A model generated the notes under the pieces. That model ran no database searches. It was not told the origin of the DNA and worked only from the letters and a program-made list of their open reading frames with translations. The position numbers and the translations under genes were made by a program. Positions 46,570 to 54,726 of a stretch of 64,000 nucleotides of DNA are shown here, piece by piece; the first letter of the stretch is position 1; each line of letters starts with the position of its first letter. The DNA comes from a bacterium (lineage in GTDB: Bacteria > Zhuqueibacterota > Zhuqueibacteria > Zhuqueibacterales > Zhuqueibacteraceae), in NCBI GenBank assembly GCA_023150945.1, contig JAKLJX010000012.1, positions 52,037 to 116,036 on the forward strand, in the 5' to 3' direction.

Positions 46570-47481
46570 ATGCCGACGCGATCGCACTCCAGCGGCAATT
46601 CCCGCGGAGCGCAACCCGGCGTCTTGCTGGCGCTGATGCTTGTGCTTGCCGCCTGTGCTGCTTCTCCTGCTGTTGCCTCTCCTCGCGAAGATCACCAGCG
46701 GCGCCCCGCAAGCCTGTCCGCGCCTTCCTTTTTGAATACCAACACTCTCTGGCCCGCGCTGCCTGCCGGCTTGCATCTGAATCTCGCCGGCGAAATGCGG
46801 TCGCGCTGGCGCGCACCGCTCTCCGGTTTGCAGGGCCGTTTGCTGCGCCTGGGCGTGATTCGCCTCGATGCCGGCGTGGCCGAGGGCGTGGTGCTGCAGG
46901 TTCGTGGCGCGGTGCTGCAGCAGCTTGCGATCGATACGCGCGCCTCGCAGCCCAGACCCGGCTTTCCCCACCGCGGTACCACCCGCGACGCCGGTGATTT
47001 TTCGGTGGCCACCATCGTGCGCCTGGCGCAAAACGCGGCGCACACCACGGCCTTCGGCCTGCGCGTGGAAACCCGCCTGCCCAATTCCACCCAAAAAAAA
47101 GGCATTGGCACCAACACCACGGATCTATTCCTCGCCGCCCTGCTTTCACAAAAATTCAGCCGGCTCACGCTGCTGGCCGAGATTGGTTTGGGGATTCTCA
47201 CCGCGCCGCTGGAAACCGACGAACAGAACGACGTGCTCACCTACGGCCTGGCTGCGAGCCATGACATTTCCTCCCGTCTGCAAATCGCCGCGGAAATCAA
47301 CGGCTATTTGACCACGCGCAACCTCATTCCAGCCGGCACCGAGGCCCGCGGCGTGCTGCGCGCGGGCGGCCGCTGGCGCAGCAGGCATTTCGAGGCGGAA
47401 TTCTCCCTCAGCCGCGGCCTCACCGCAAACGAAGGCACCTGGGGAGGGATGGTGGGAGTCGGGCGGGGGGTGAGGTTGTGA
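46570..47481 (+). CDS. Putative outer-membrane barrel protein
   Basis: A protein of 303 residues. The hydrophobic N-terminus ends in LMLVLAACAASPAVAS; it could be a plain signal peptide or a lipoprotein signal (LAAC). Alternating strands follow (LHLNLAGEMRSRW, VVLQVRGAVLQQL, FSVATIVRLAQNAAHTTAFG, GVLRAGGRWRSRHFEAEFSL), ending in a VGVGRGVRL strand. The pattern resembles outer-membrane transport or phenol-degradation-type barrels. The start at 46570 has GGAG upstream; an ATG six codons earlier is possible. Substrate unknown. Confidence 0.6.
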   Translation: MPTRSHSSGNSRGAQPGVLLALMLVLAACAASPAVASPREDHQRRPASLSAPSFLNTNTLWPALPAGLHLNLAGEMRSRWRAPLSGLQGRLLRLGVIRLDAGVAEGVVLQVRGAVLQQLAIDTRASQPRPGFPHRGTTRDAGDFSVATIVRLAQNAAHTTAFGLRVETRLPNSTQKKGIGTNTTDLFLAALLSQKFSRLTLLAEIGLGILTAPLETDEQNDVLTYGLAASHDISSRLQIAAEINGYLTTRNLIPAGTEARGVLRAGGRWRSRHFEAEFSLSRGLTANEGTWGGMVGVGRGVRL

Positions 47482-47795
47482 GGGGCGAAATAGTGTGATG
47501 ACGGCCATGCGTGAAGAGCCTTATTACGCCACTCTCTAAGAATGTTCACTTTGCTGAGGGTGATCCACCGACAACGCAGACGCACGCAGATGAAGACCTG
47601 AAGATGATCCGCGGATAACTGATGTACATCCATCTGTGTCATCTGTGCAATCTGCGGAGAGACAGATTATTTACCCACCTCCCCGGCGCGGCCGCCGTTC
47701 ACCGGCAGTTTCCCTCCATTGGCCGATACCCGCGCAGCTTTCCGCGGCCGCCGGCGTATCTTAGGCCGTAACCAAAACCAATCGGGAGGCTGATC
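47482..47795. other. Intergenic region, 314 bases
   Basis: Contains a stretch near 47600-47665 with alternating short repeats (CATCTGTGTCATCTGTGCAATCTGCGG) of the kind often found between genes in such genomes. The only clear signal is the ribosome site GGGAGG (47784-47789) for the next gene. No coding sequence. Confidence 0.45.
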
Positions 47796-48176
47796 ATGAG
47801 AAAAGAATCGACCTGGCAGTATACGCCGCATCTTATCCTCGGCGGGCTGCTGATTGCGCTGGGCGTGATCGTGCTGTTGGAAAATCTCGGCGTGATCTAT
47901 TTGGGCTCGCTCTGGGAGCTGTGGCGGTGGTGGCCGCTGATTCTGGTGTTCCTGGGGCTGAGCAAATTCTTCGCGCCCGGCGATTTCCGCGAGCGCCGCA
48001 GCGGCTTCTGGCTGATGGTGATCGGTGTCTGGCTGTTGATTTCGTTCTTCCGGGTGTTTGGCTTGGGCTTCAGTGAGTCCTGGCCGCTGCTGCTGGTGGC
48101 TGCCGGCATCAGCGCGATCTGGCAGTCGACCTCCGGCGAGCGCACCCTGATGAAGCGTCAAGGAGAACAGATATGA
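47796..48176 (+). CDS. LiaI/LiaF-like transmembrane protein
   Basis: A protein of 126 residues with four predicted membrane helices arranged as two hairpins: LILGGLLIALGVIVLLENLGVI, WWPLILVFLGLSKFF, FWLMVIGVWLLISFFRVF and SWPLLLVAAGISAIW. This matches the DUF5668 / LiaF transmembrane module. GGGAGG seven bases upstream supports the start. The gene overlaps the next by four bases (ATGA). Such proteins often restrain envelope-stress two-component systems; a kinase gene follows. Confidence 0.7.
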   Translation: MRKESTWQYTPHLILGGLLIALGVIVLLENLGVIYLGSLWELWRWWPLILVFLGLSKFFAPGDFRERRSGFWLMVIGVWLLISFFRVFGLGFSESWPLLLVAAGISAIWQSTSGERTLMKRQGEQI

Positions 48177-48871
48177 ACGAAGAGAAGCGGTTTCGCCTGA
48201 CCCCACAGCTCGTGTTGGGGTTGGTGCTGATCTTGTTGGGCCTCGTTTTCGTGCTCGACAATCTCGGCATTATCTACCGGGGCGATTTTCTGCGCTTCTG
48301 GCCGGTGCTGTTGATCATCTTCGGCGCCTTCAAGTTCGCGCAGAGTGACGGCGCCGCCGGCCGCGCCGGCGGCTTGATCCTGGTGGCGCTCGGCGGCCTG
48401 CTGCTGCTGCGCAGCCTGGATTTGGTGTATTTCAGTTTCTGGGATTTCTTCTGGCCGGCACTGCTGATCGCGGCCGGCATCAGCATGATGATGCGCGCGT
48501 GGACGCGCCATCGCAGCCATGACGGCAACCTGGATTCCGATGACTACGTGCACGGCCTGGCCATCATGGGCGGCTTCGAGCGCACCAACAACTCCCAGAA
48601 TTTTCAGGGCGGCGAGTTGACCGCGATTATGGGCGGCTGCAAGCTCGACCTGCGCCAAGCCGCGATGCGCGGCAACGAAGCCATCCTCGATATCTTCGCC
48701 TGGTGGGGCGGGGTCGAGATTCGCGTGCCGGAAAACTGGAGCGTGACCCTCAAGGGCCTGCCGATCATGGGCGGCTTCGCGGACAGCACGCTGCCGCCGA
48801 AGGCCGAGACCAGCAAGCGGCTGATCGTCAAGGGCATCGCGGTGATGGGCGGCGCCGAAATCAAGAATTGA
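48173..48871 (+). CDS. LiaF-like protein (membrane module plus cell-wall-stress domain)
   Basis: A protein of 232 residues. The N-terminal half has four membrane helices homologous to the gene before it (LVLGLVLILLGLVFVLDNLGII...). The C-terminal half is the LiaF-type domain of repeated strands with IMGGFERTNNSQNF, TAIMGGCKLDL and GLPIMGGFADST. In Firmicutes LiaF holds the LiaSR system inactive until cell-wall damage. Here a LytS kinase follows 81 bases downstream, so a similar role is a reasonable inference. AAGGAG lies at 48160-48165. Confidence 0.78.
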   Translation: MNEEKRFRLTPQLVLGLVLILLGLVFVLDNLGIIYRGDFLRFWPVLLIIFGAFKFAQSDGAAGRAGGLILVALGGLLLLRSLDLVYFSFWDFFWPALLIAAGISMMMRAWTRHRSHDGNLDSDDYVHGLAIMGGFERTNNSQNFQGGELTAIMGGCKLDLRQAAMRGNEAILDIFAWWGGVEIRVPENWSVTLKGLPIMGGFADSTLPPKAETSKRLIVKGIAVMGGAEIKN

Positions 48872-48879
48872 TTTTCCGC

Positions 48880-48908
48880 TTGAGAAGTGGCCGGCGCGTG
48901 TGTATGTT
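48880..48908 (+). promoter_or_regulatory. Promoter of the LytS-type kinase gene
   Basis: TTGAGA (48880-48885), a 17-nt spacer, TATGTT (48903-48908). It would start a transcript about 38 nt before the ATG at 48953. Confidence 0.5.
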
Positions 48909-48952
48909 GCGGCCGTTGCCCTCATCCGGATTTCGAAGAGAGACGCTCGCGC

Positions 48953-50008
48953 ATGCACCCGCTGCTCGCAGAAAAACGCTGGTTTGGACTTTACCTCGCG
49001 GCCTGGCTGCTGGCCGCCGCGCTGCTAGCCGCCTTGGTGAAATTCATGGGGAACCTGGCTTGGGAAGCGGCGCTTGCCCTCGCCCTGCCTCTGGCACTGC
49101 TTTATGCCTTCCTGTGCCTGCCGGCGTGGTACCTCTGTCGCGCCTTCCCGCTTTCGCGTACCGCGCCCAGCCGTTTGGTGACGGTGCATCTGCTCGCCGC
49201 TGCCGTGACCAGTGCCCTTTGGGTCACACTGGGAACGGCCTGGAGCGCACTGCTGGCGCGCTTCTCCTACTGGCTCAATGTAGAGGCCGAATACCTGCGC
49301 GTCATGCCGGTGTTTGCCGGCGTCGGCTTGCTGCTGTTCTGGCTGAGCGTCGTCGGCCATTATCTGGTCATTGCCTTCGAAGAAGCGCGGCTTACCGAGA
49401 AACAGGCGCTGGAGTTTCGCATTCACGCGCGCGAGGCCGAGCTGAAAGCGCTGCGCGCGCAGATCGATCCGCACTTTCTCTTCAACAGCCTGAATTCCAT
49501 CAGCGCGCTCACCAGCGCGAATCCGGCCGCGGCGCGGCGCATGTGCCTGGGGCTGGCGGATTTTCTGCGCCAAACCCTGCAGCGCGGCGCGCAGAACCAC
49601 ATCTCGCTGGCGGAAGAACTGGAGCTGGCGCAAGCTTTTCTCGCGATCGAGCAGGTCCGCTTTGGCGCGCGTTTGCAGGTGAAGGAAACGATCGCGGCGG
49701 ACAGCAAACCCTGCTTCGTGCCGCCGCTGGTGTTGCAGCCGCTGCTGGAAAATGCCATCAATCACGGCATTGCGCATTTGGTGGAGGGCGGCACCATCAC
49801 GCTGGCGGCGCAGCGCAACGGTGGGCGCCTGCAGCTTGCCGTGGAAAATCCGTGTGACCCGGACCGGCCCCGCTCAACACGGCCGGGTATTGGCCTCGAA
49901 AATGTGAAGCAGCGGCTGCTGACTCTCTTCGGCACCGAGGCGAGAGTCGATATTCTCGAAAACGCCGGCCGCTTTCGCGTCGAATTGTCGCTGCCGGCGC
50001 TGACATGA
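48953..50008 (+). CDS. LytS-family sensor histidine kinase
   Basis: A protein of 351 residues. The N-terminal part holds four membrane helices (about 12-30, 38-60, 78-100 and 116-140) and a short coiled-coil. The His_kinase domain has the phosphoacceptor in LRAQIDPHFLFNSLNSI (His174), and an ATPase part has LVLQPLLENAINHG (N box) and GIGLENVKQRL (G box). It should phosphorylate the LytTR regulator encoded at 51403. No extracellular sensor domain is present, so the signal probably enters through the membrane segment or the LiaF-like partners. Confidence 0.85.
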   Translation: MHPLLAEKRWFGLYLAAWLLAAALLAALVKFMGNLAWEAALALALPLALLYAFLCLPAWYLCRAFPLSRTAPSRLVTVHLLAAAVTSALWVTLGTAWSALLARFSYWLNVEAEYLRVMPVFAGVGLLLFWLSVVGHYLVIAFEEARLTEKQALEFRIHAREAELKALRAQIDPHFLFNSLNSISALTSANPAAARRMCLGLADFLRQTLQRGAQNHISLAEELELAQAFLAIEQVRFGARLQVKETIAADSKPCFVPPLVLQPLLENAINHGIAHLVEGGTITLAAQRNGGRLQLAVENPCDPDRPRSTRPGIGLENVKQRLLTLFGTEARVDILENAGRFRVELSLPALT

Positions 50009-50309
50009 GGTGCTAATTGGTGTTCGGCTGCGTTGGAAAACCTGCGTTAGCTTGCAAGCCAGTGAAGACTGAAGCCCTCGGACGGCACGGGGAAGAGCTT
50101 TGGTTAAAACCATTATGGGTAAAACCATTGTCAATGTCATCCTGCAAGGATTCTGCGTAGACTTGGGCACAGTGCCGAGTGATTCACAAAACCCTCCGGG
50201 ATGACAAATCAAATGAGCTGCTCAAACGAATTGGAGTGACGGCACACTTGCCTGCCCATGACTGCGTGAAATTTGTGCCCACCCCGAAACCAGAATTGCC
50301 GTAAAGCGC
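50009..50309. other. Intergenic region with direct repeats
   Basis: 301 bases between kinase and aminotransferase. The only structure I see is a 10-bp direct repeat TAAAACCATT at 50105-50114 and 50120-50129. No coding sequence and no convincing promoter. Confidence 0.45.
50105..50129. promoter_or_regulatory. Direct repeat, possible regulator site
   Basis: Two perfect copies of TAAAACCATT, 15 bases start to start, about 180-200 bases upstream of the aminotransferase-regulator unit. LytTR proteins bind direct repeats, usually with wider spacing, so the assignment is tentative. Confidence 0.2.
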
Positions 50310-51425
50310 ATGCAGCCTGCTCCCTTCAAACTGGAACGCTACTTTGCCCGCCATGAATTCAGTGCGCAGTATTTGCTGAGCGCCTCTGACTGCGAAAGCC
50401 TGGCACTCTCCGAGCTGCTGGGCTTGGCCGACGAACGCAGCCTCGCACTTTGGCGGGAATTGAAACTCGGCTACACCGAATCCGCCGGCCATCCGCAGTT
50501 GCGCGAGGCGGTGGCGCGGCTGTATGAATCCGTCACCCCGGAACAGGTGATGATCGCCGCGCCCGAAGAACTGATCTTTCTCGCGATGAACACGTTGCTG
50601 CGGCCCGGCGATCATGTCATCACCATTTTCCCCGCCTATCAATCGCTTTACGAAATCGCGCGCAGCCTGGGCTGCGAGGTGACGCCATGGCTCTGCCAAG
50701 CCACCGCCAATGGCTGGGCGCTCGATCTCGATGAACTCGAGCGCTGCCGCACGGCCAAGACGCGCCTCCTGGTGGTGAATTTTCCCCACAATCCCACCGG
50801 TTACTTGCCCACGCCGGCTGAGCTCGAGGCGATCATTGCCTGGTCGCGGCGCCATGATCTCCATCTCTTCAGCGATGAGATGTATCGATTTTTGGAATAT
50901 GATCCGGCGGCGCGGCTGCCGGCAGTCTGTGATCGCTATGAAAAAGGCATCAGCCTGGCGGGATTGTCGAAGAGTTTTGCGCTGGCGGGATTGCGCCTGG
51001 GCTGGCTGGCCACGCGCGAGGAAGCGCTGCTGCACGCCTGTCTCACGCTGAAAGATTACACCACCATCTGCAACAGCGCGCCCGGCGAGATTTTGGGATT
51101 GATGGCTCTGCACGCCCGCGATGGAATTTGGGCCCGCAATCTCGCCATCATTCGCGCGAACCGGCAGCATGCCGAATCATTCTGCCGTGTTCACGGTGAT
51201 CGTTTGCGCTGGCTGGCGCCGGCCGCGGGCTCAGTCGCCTTCCCCGAGTGGCGCGGTGACGGCAGCAGCGATGAGTTCTGCCGCAAGCTGCTCGCTGCGA
51301 AAAGCGTGATGGCCGTACCCGCCAGCATTTTTGATTTTCCCAGCAATCATATCCGCCTGGGTTTGGGGCGGAAGAACTTTGCAGAAGCCTTGCAGCGCGT
51401 GGATGAATACTTGCGTGGAAACTGA
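50310..51425 (+). CDS. PLP-dependent class I/II aminotransferase
   Basis: A protein of 371 residues of fold-type I. Seen: the substrate Tyr/Gly region GYTESAGHPQLREAV (54-68), FPHNPTGY (158-165), the SDEMYRFL segment with the PLP-binding Asp (189), the internal aldimine Lys221 in GLSKSFALAGLRLGW, and a C-terminal Arg (IRLGLG). The closest match by motif is the capreomycidine-synthase-like/MalY-type branch; substrate unknown. No ribosome site is obvious. Its end overlaps the LytTR gene by about 20 bases, and the kinase lies upstream, so it may be controlled by or feed into that system. Confidence 0.8.
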   Translation: MQPAPFKLERYFARHEFSAQYLLSASDCESLALSELLGLADERSLALWRELKLGYTESAGHPQLREAVARLYESVTPEQVMIAAPEELIFLAMNTLLRPGDHVITIFPAYQSLYEIARSLGCEVTPWLCQATANGWALDLDELERCRTAKTRLLVVNFPHNPTGYLPTPAELEAIIAWSRRHDLHLFSDEMYRFLEYDPAARLPAVCDRYEKGISLAGLSKSFALAGLRLGWLATREEALLHACLTLKDYTTICNSAPGEILGLMALHARDGIWARNLAIIRANRQHAESFCRVHGDRLRWLAPAAGSVAFPEWRGDGSSDEFCRKLLAAKSVMAVPASIFDFPSNHIRLGLGRKNFAEALQRVDEYLRGN

Positions 51426-52179
51426 CCTTTCGGCCGCCGCGAAAATCGGCGTGGTGATCGTTGACGACGAAGAACTCGCCCGCGCCGTGGTGCGCGAGTA
51501 TCTCGCCGCGGATCCGGAATTGCAGGTGCTGGCGGAATGCGCCAACGGCTTCGAGGCCGTGAAGGCGGTGGCCGAAACCAGCCCGGATTTGCTGTTGCTC
51601 GATGTGCAGATGCCCAAGCTCAGCGGCTTCGAAGTGCTGGAGTTGCTCGACCGCGAAGTGGCCGTCATCTTTGTGACCGCCTATGAAGAGTATGCCGTGC
51701 GCGCCTTCGAAGTGCATGCCGTGGACTATTTGCTGAAACCTTTCAGCGCCGAACGCCTGCATGCAGCCGTGGCGCGCGCCAAGCGCCGCATTGCACAGCA
51801 TGAGCCGCTGCCGCGCGCGGAGTTGACCCGCGCCGCGCGCACGGCCGTGGCGCCGCTCGAGCGCATCCTGTTGCGCGACGGCAGCAAGGTGCTGGTGATT
51901 CCGGTGGCCAGGATCGACTATTTTGAAGCGCAGGATGATTATGTCGGCGTGCGGTCTGAGGGCAAGAGCCATCTCAAGCAAATGACGATCGGCGAGTTGG
52001 AAGCGGCGCTCGACAACCGGCGTTTCGTGCGCATCCATCGTTCCTACATTTTGAATGTCGACCGGCTGGACCGCCTCGAACTTTATGCCAAGGACAGCCG
52101 CGTCGCGATTCTGCGCGACGGCAGCCGCCTGCCGGTGAGCCGCGCCGGTTATGCCCGGCTCAAGGCTTTGTTGGGGTGA
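51403..52179 (+). CDS. LytTR-family response regulator
   Basis: A protein of 258 residues. The receiver domain has VVIVDDEELAR (acidic pair near 21-22), the phospho-acceptor Asp67 in LLLLDVQMPKLSG and the DYLLKPF Lys. The C-terminal LytTR DNA-binding domain (about 150-255) contains VARIDYFEAQDDYVGVR and FVRIHRSYILNVDRLDRLE. Its partner is the LytS kinase at 48953, separated by the aminotransferase gene. ATG at 51403 overlaps the aminotransferase end; a GTG four codons later is possible. Confidence 0.85.
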   Translation: MNTCVETDLSAAAKIGVVIVDDEELARAVVREYLAADPELQVLAECANGFEAVKAVAETSPDLLLLDVQMPKLSGFEVLELLDREVAVIFVTAYEEYAVRAFEVHAVDYLLKPFSAERLHAAVARAKRRIAQHEPLPRAELTRAARTAVAPLERILLRDGSKVLVIPVARIDYFEAQDDYVGVRSEGKSHLKQMTIGELEAALDNRRFVRIHRSYILNVDRLDRLELYAKDSRVAILRDGSRLPVSRAGYARLKALLG

Positions 52180-52307
52180 ATGGCGGGCGAGGGTTCAGAC
52201 CAGACACGGGCAGGCGTTCTGCATCACGAAATGCGCTAGGCAAGAGGGCAGCATGCTACTCGTTTCTGGCATCTCTGGGGTAAATTTGAAATTGTCAAGA
52301 CACCGGC

Positions 52308-52406
52308 GCTTCTGCAACGGCTTGGCCGCTGCTTCAATCACCACCGCGCTTGAAGTTTTAGAAACCTCGGCTCAGCCGCGGTTGGAACACTTTCGCACAG
52401 ACACGA
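52308..52406 (+). repeat. Dispersed double-hairpin repeat, copy C
   Basis: Palindromes CAACGGCTTGGCCGCTGC (52315-52332) and CCTCGGCTCAGCCGCGG (52366-52382) followed by TTGGAAC. It lies in the 311-base convergent gap between the LytTR gene and the glycosyltransferase operon, where it may act as a terminator for both. Nothing else seen in 52180-52490. Confidence 0.75.
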
Positions 52407-52490
52407 ATTGCCTGCCCTCGCTTTGAAAAGGGGAACGAGCGCTCAGCCGCATGCGGACGCGACGTTTGCGCCTGTCCGAAGAGTGCGGCG

Positions 52491-53627
52491 TCAAATCGCC
52501 TTGCTTGACAACTTCTCATAAAATCCCGCCAGCGCTTCCGCAAATCCCTCCCAACTGTTTTGCTGCCGGCGCTGCGCAATCGCGCGCGCCATGCGCGGCT
52601 GCATGTTTTCCTCAAAATACGCTCGAATCTTTTCCGCGAGGGCCTGCGGGTCGTGTGCGTGCAGGATCAAACCGGTTTCATTGTCCTGCACCATTTCGGC
52701 AAGCCCGCCGACGTCGGTGACGATCACCGGCAGATTGAAGTGAAAAGCGATTTGCACGATGCCGCTCTGGGTGGCGGATTTGTAGGGCAGCACGCAGACG
52801 TTGGCGGCGGAAAAGAACAGCGGCACTTCCGCGTCAGCGAGGTAGCGCACGAACAGTTTGATCTTGCCGGCGCTGCCGCTCTCGTCGATGAGGCGTTGAT
52901 AGCGGCTGAAATCGCCGTACATCTCGCCGGCGATCACCACGCAATAGTCGTCGGGGAGAAATGCCGTGGCGCGGATGAGATGATCCAGGCCTTTGTAGTC
53001 GCGAATGAAGCCGAAAAAGAGAATGAGGTGCTGCGCTGGCGGCAAGCCCAGTTGCGCGCGCGCTTGTGCGGCGGCGATCGGCGGCCCGAAATGATCATAG
53101 ATGGGATGCGCCTTCAGAAAATATTCGGCCGCGGGCTTCAGTCGCAGCAGATCCTGCTCCACCACCTTGCTCATCACCGCGAAGCCGTCGTAACGGTTCA
53201 AGAAGTAGCGAATGAGCTGCACGTCTCCCGGCCGGCGCTCATGCGGAATGAGATTGTCGAGAATGGCAATGGCTTGCGCGCCGTGCCGGCGCACGCGTTG
53301 CGCCACGCTTCCCAGGCTGGGTGCGAAAAACGGCATCCAGAATTTGGTGAGCAAAAGGTCGGGCCGGCAGGCGCGTATGATGGCGGCGGTTTTGAAATAA
53401 GAAAGCGGATTGATGCTGTCCAGCACGGCCTGCGCCGGCACGGGATCAACCTGATCTTCCGCGGTGACATACTGCGTGGCCCCGGGAAAAAGCAGGCCGG
53501 GATATTGGCGGGTGAAGGTGAAGGCATGCACCTCGTGCGTTTTTTCGAGCGCGCGATAGAGCGAGGCATTGAACTGCGCGATGCCGCCGCGCAGCGGATA
53601 GAAAGTCGAGAGAAAAGCGATTCTCAT
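52491..53627 (-). CDS. Glycosyltransferase family 4
   Basis: A protein of 378 residues with the GT-B fold. Seen: the N-terminal acceptor loop FYPLRGGIAQFN (GGIA, about 12-21), the C-terminal nucleotide-sugar domain with FFGFIRDYKGLDHLIRA, then the family EX7E region YKSATQSGIVQIAFHF and VTDVGGLAEMV. It transfers a sugar to a growing surface glycan. It is the last gene of a three-gene operon; its ATG overlaps the stop of the GT9 gene by four bases. Confidence 0.88.
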   Translation of the reverse strand: MRIAFLSTFYPLRGGIAQFNASLYRALEKTHEVHAFTFTRQYPGLLFPGATQYVTAEDQVDPVPAQAVLDSINPLSYFKTAAIIRACRPDLLLTKFWMPFFAPSLGSVAQRVRRHGAQAIAILDNLIPHERRPGDVQLIRYFLNRYDGFAVMSKVVEQDLLRLKPAAEYFLKAHPIYDHFGPPIAAAQARAQLGLPPAQHLILFFGFIRDYKGLDHLIRATAFLPDDYCVVIAGEMYGDFSRYQRLIDESGSAGKIKLFVRYLADAEVPLFFSAANVCVLPYKSATQSGIVQIAFHFNLPVIVTDVGGLAEMVQDNETGLILHAHDPQALAEKIRAYFEENMQPRMARAIAQRRQQNSWEGFAEALAGFYEKLSSKAI

Positions 53628-54721
53628 GGTGTGTGCCGGCTGCGCTCGACGATCGCCTGGAAAACAGTGGCGACCGGCAGATCCTGCATGCAATGCCGCG
53701 TGCGGCGGCAGGTGTTGCCGAAGTAGCAATCGCAACCCGTCTCCGGTTCCAGCAGCACGCCCAGGCCGTACAGCTCGAATTCGTGGGGATTGAAGATGTT
53801 GTTGAACAGCACCAGCGGCTTGCGCAGGCCGAGCGCGATGTGCATCATCATGGTCACCGCGGTGACGATGACGTGGCATTGGGCGGTGAGCGCGATGAAT
53901 TGCGGCAGCGGAAACGTGCCGGGGTAGTACGCGCCGCTGCGGGCTTGCAAGCCGCGGTTTTGTTCGTCTTCCTCCGGGCCGCCGAGCAGCATGGGAAAAC
54001 AGCCGGCCTGCCGCAGCTCGGCGATCAACGCCACCCAATAATCTTCCGGCCACTGCCGGGTGAGCCAGCGCTTGCCGCAGCCGGTGTTGAGGCCGATAAT
54101 CTTGCGGCCCTGTGCCTGCTCGTGCAAGCTCTGCCATTGGCCGTCATAGCGCCGGTCGGCCTCCAAAACATAGGGCTCGCCCCGGAAGTCGAAGCCGCAG
54201 ATCTCGAAAATCTCCTCCAGATAACTCTTGCGGTTCTGCTGGGAAATGCTGTCGAACGCGCCGGTGAGCAGCTTGGCCTTGGCGGCCTGATTCAAACCGG
54301 TGATTTGCCCATTGGCCAGGCCGAAGCCGAACTTGCGATCGGCATTCACATCGGTGAGCAACGCGCAGGCCTCGAGATCCTTGTCGAGATTCACCGCGAT
54401 GTCGAATTTGAGATGCGAAAGCGCATAGAGCGCTTTGAAATCGAAGCGGTAGATTTTATCGACGGCAGCGGCCGGCAGGATTTCCGGCGTGTGCGTCAGC
54501 CAGGAAATGTGCGCGCCGGGATATTCTTCGTGAAAACGCTGCAGCAGCGGCGTGGTGCGGATGACGTCCCCGATCGCGCCGAGCTTGATGAGCAGGATGC
54601 GCATGCGCACCGGGTCGTATTCCTCGCAGGTGGGGCAGAGCCGGCCGCGCTGCTTGTTGGGCAGGCAGGGAATGTCGCCGCGAAAATGCCGGCAATCGAG
54701 TTTGAGATCGGAGAATTGCAT
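53624..54721 (-). CDS. Glycosyltransferase family 9 (heptosyltransferase-like) with N-terminal Cys cluster
   Basis: A protein of 365 residues. The ADP-heptose:LPS heptosyltransferase-like core begins with RILLIKLGAIGDVIRTTPLL (about 41-60) and has GLNTGCGKRWLTRQWPEDYW and VTAVTMMMHIALGL. In front of it lies a ~38-residue cluster with four cysteines (DCRHFRGDIPCLPN ... GRLCPTCEEYD) that could bind a metal or iron-sulfur centre. It probably transfers a heptose to lipopolysaccharide core or a related glycan. The ATG at 54721 follows GAGG. Five bases after the methyltransferase stop. Confidence 0.85.
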   Translation of the reverse strand: MQFSDLKLDCRHFRGDIPCLPNKQRGRLCPTCEEYDPVRMRILLIKLGAIGDVIRTTPLLQRFHEEYPGAHISWLTHTPEILPAAAVDKIYRFDFKALYALSHLKFDIAVNLDKDLEACALLTDVNADRKFGFGLANGQITGLNQAAKAKLLTGAFDSISQQNRKSYLEEIFEICGFDFRGEPYVLEADRRYDGQWQSLHEQAQGRKIIGLNTGCGKRWLTRQWPEDYWVALIAELRQAGCFPMLLGGPEEDEQNRGLQARSGAYYPGTFPLPQFIALTAQCHVIVTAVTMMMHIALGLRKPLVLFNNIFNPHEFELYGLGVLLEPETGCDCYFGNTCRRTRHCMQDLPVATVFQAIVERSRHTP

Positions 54722-54726
54722 GGGCC

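Noticed and set aside
52491-54137. A single 548-codon glycosyltransferase extending past 53627
   Set aside because: The extra N-terminal part is the GT9 gene read in another frame. The GT4 start at 53627 overlaps the GT9 stop by ATGA.
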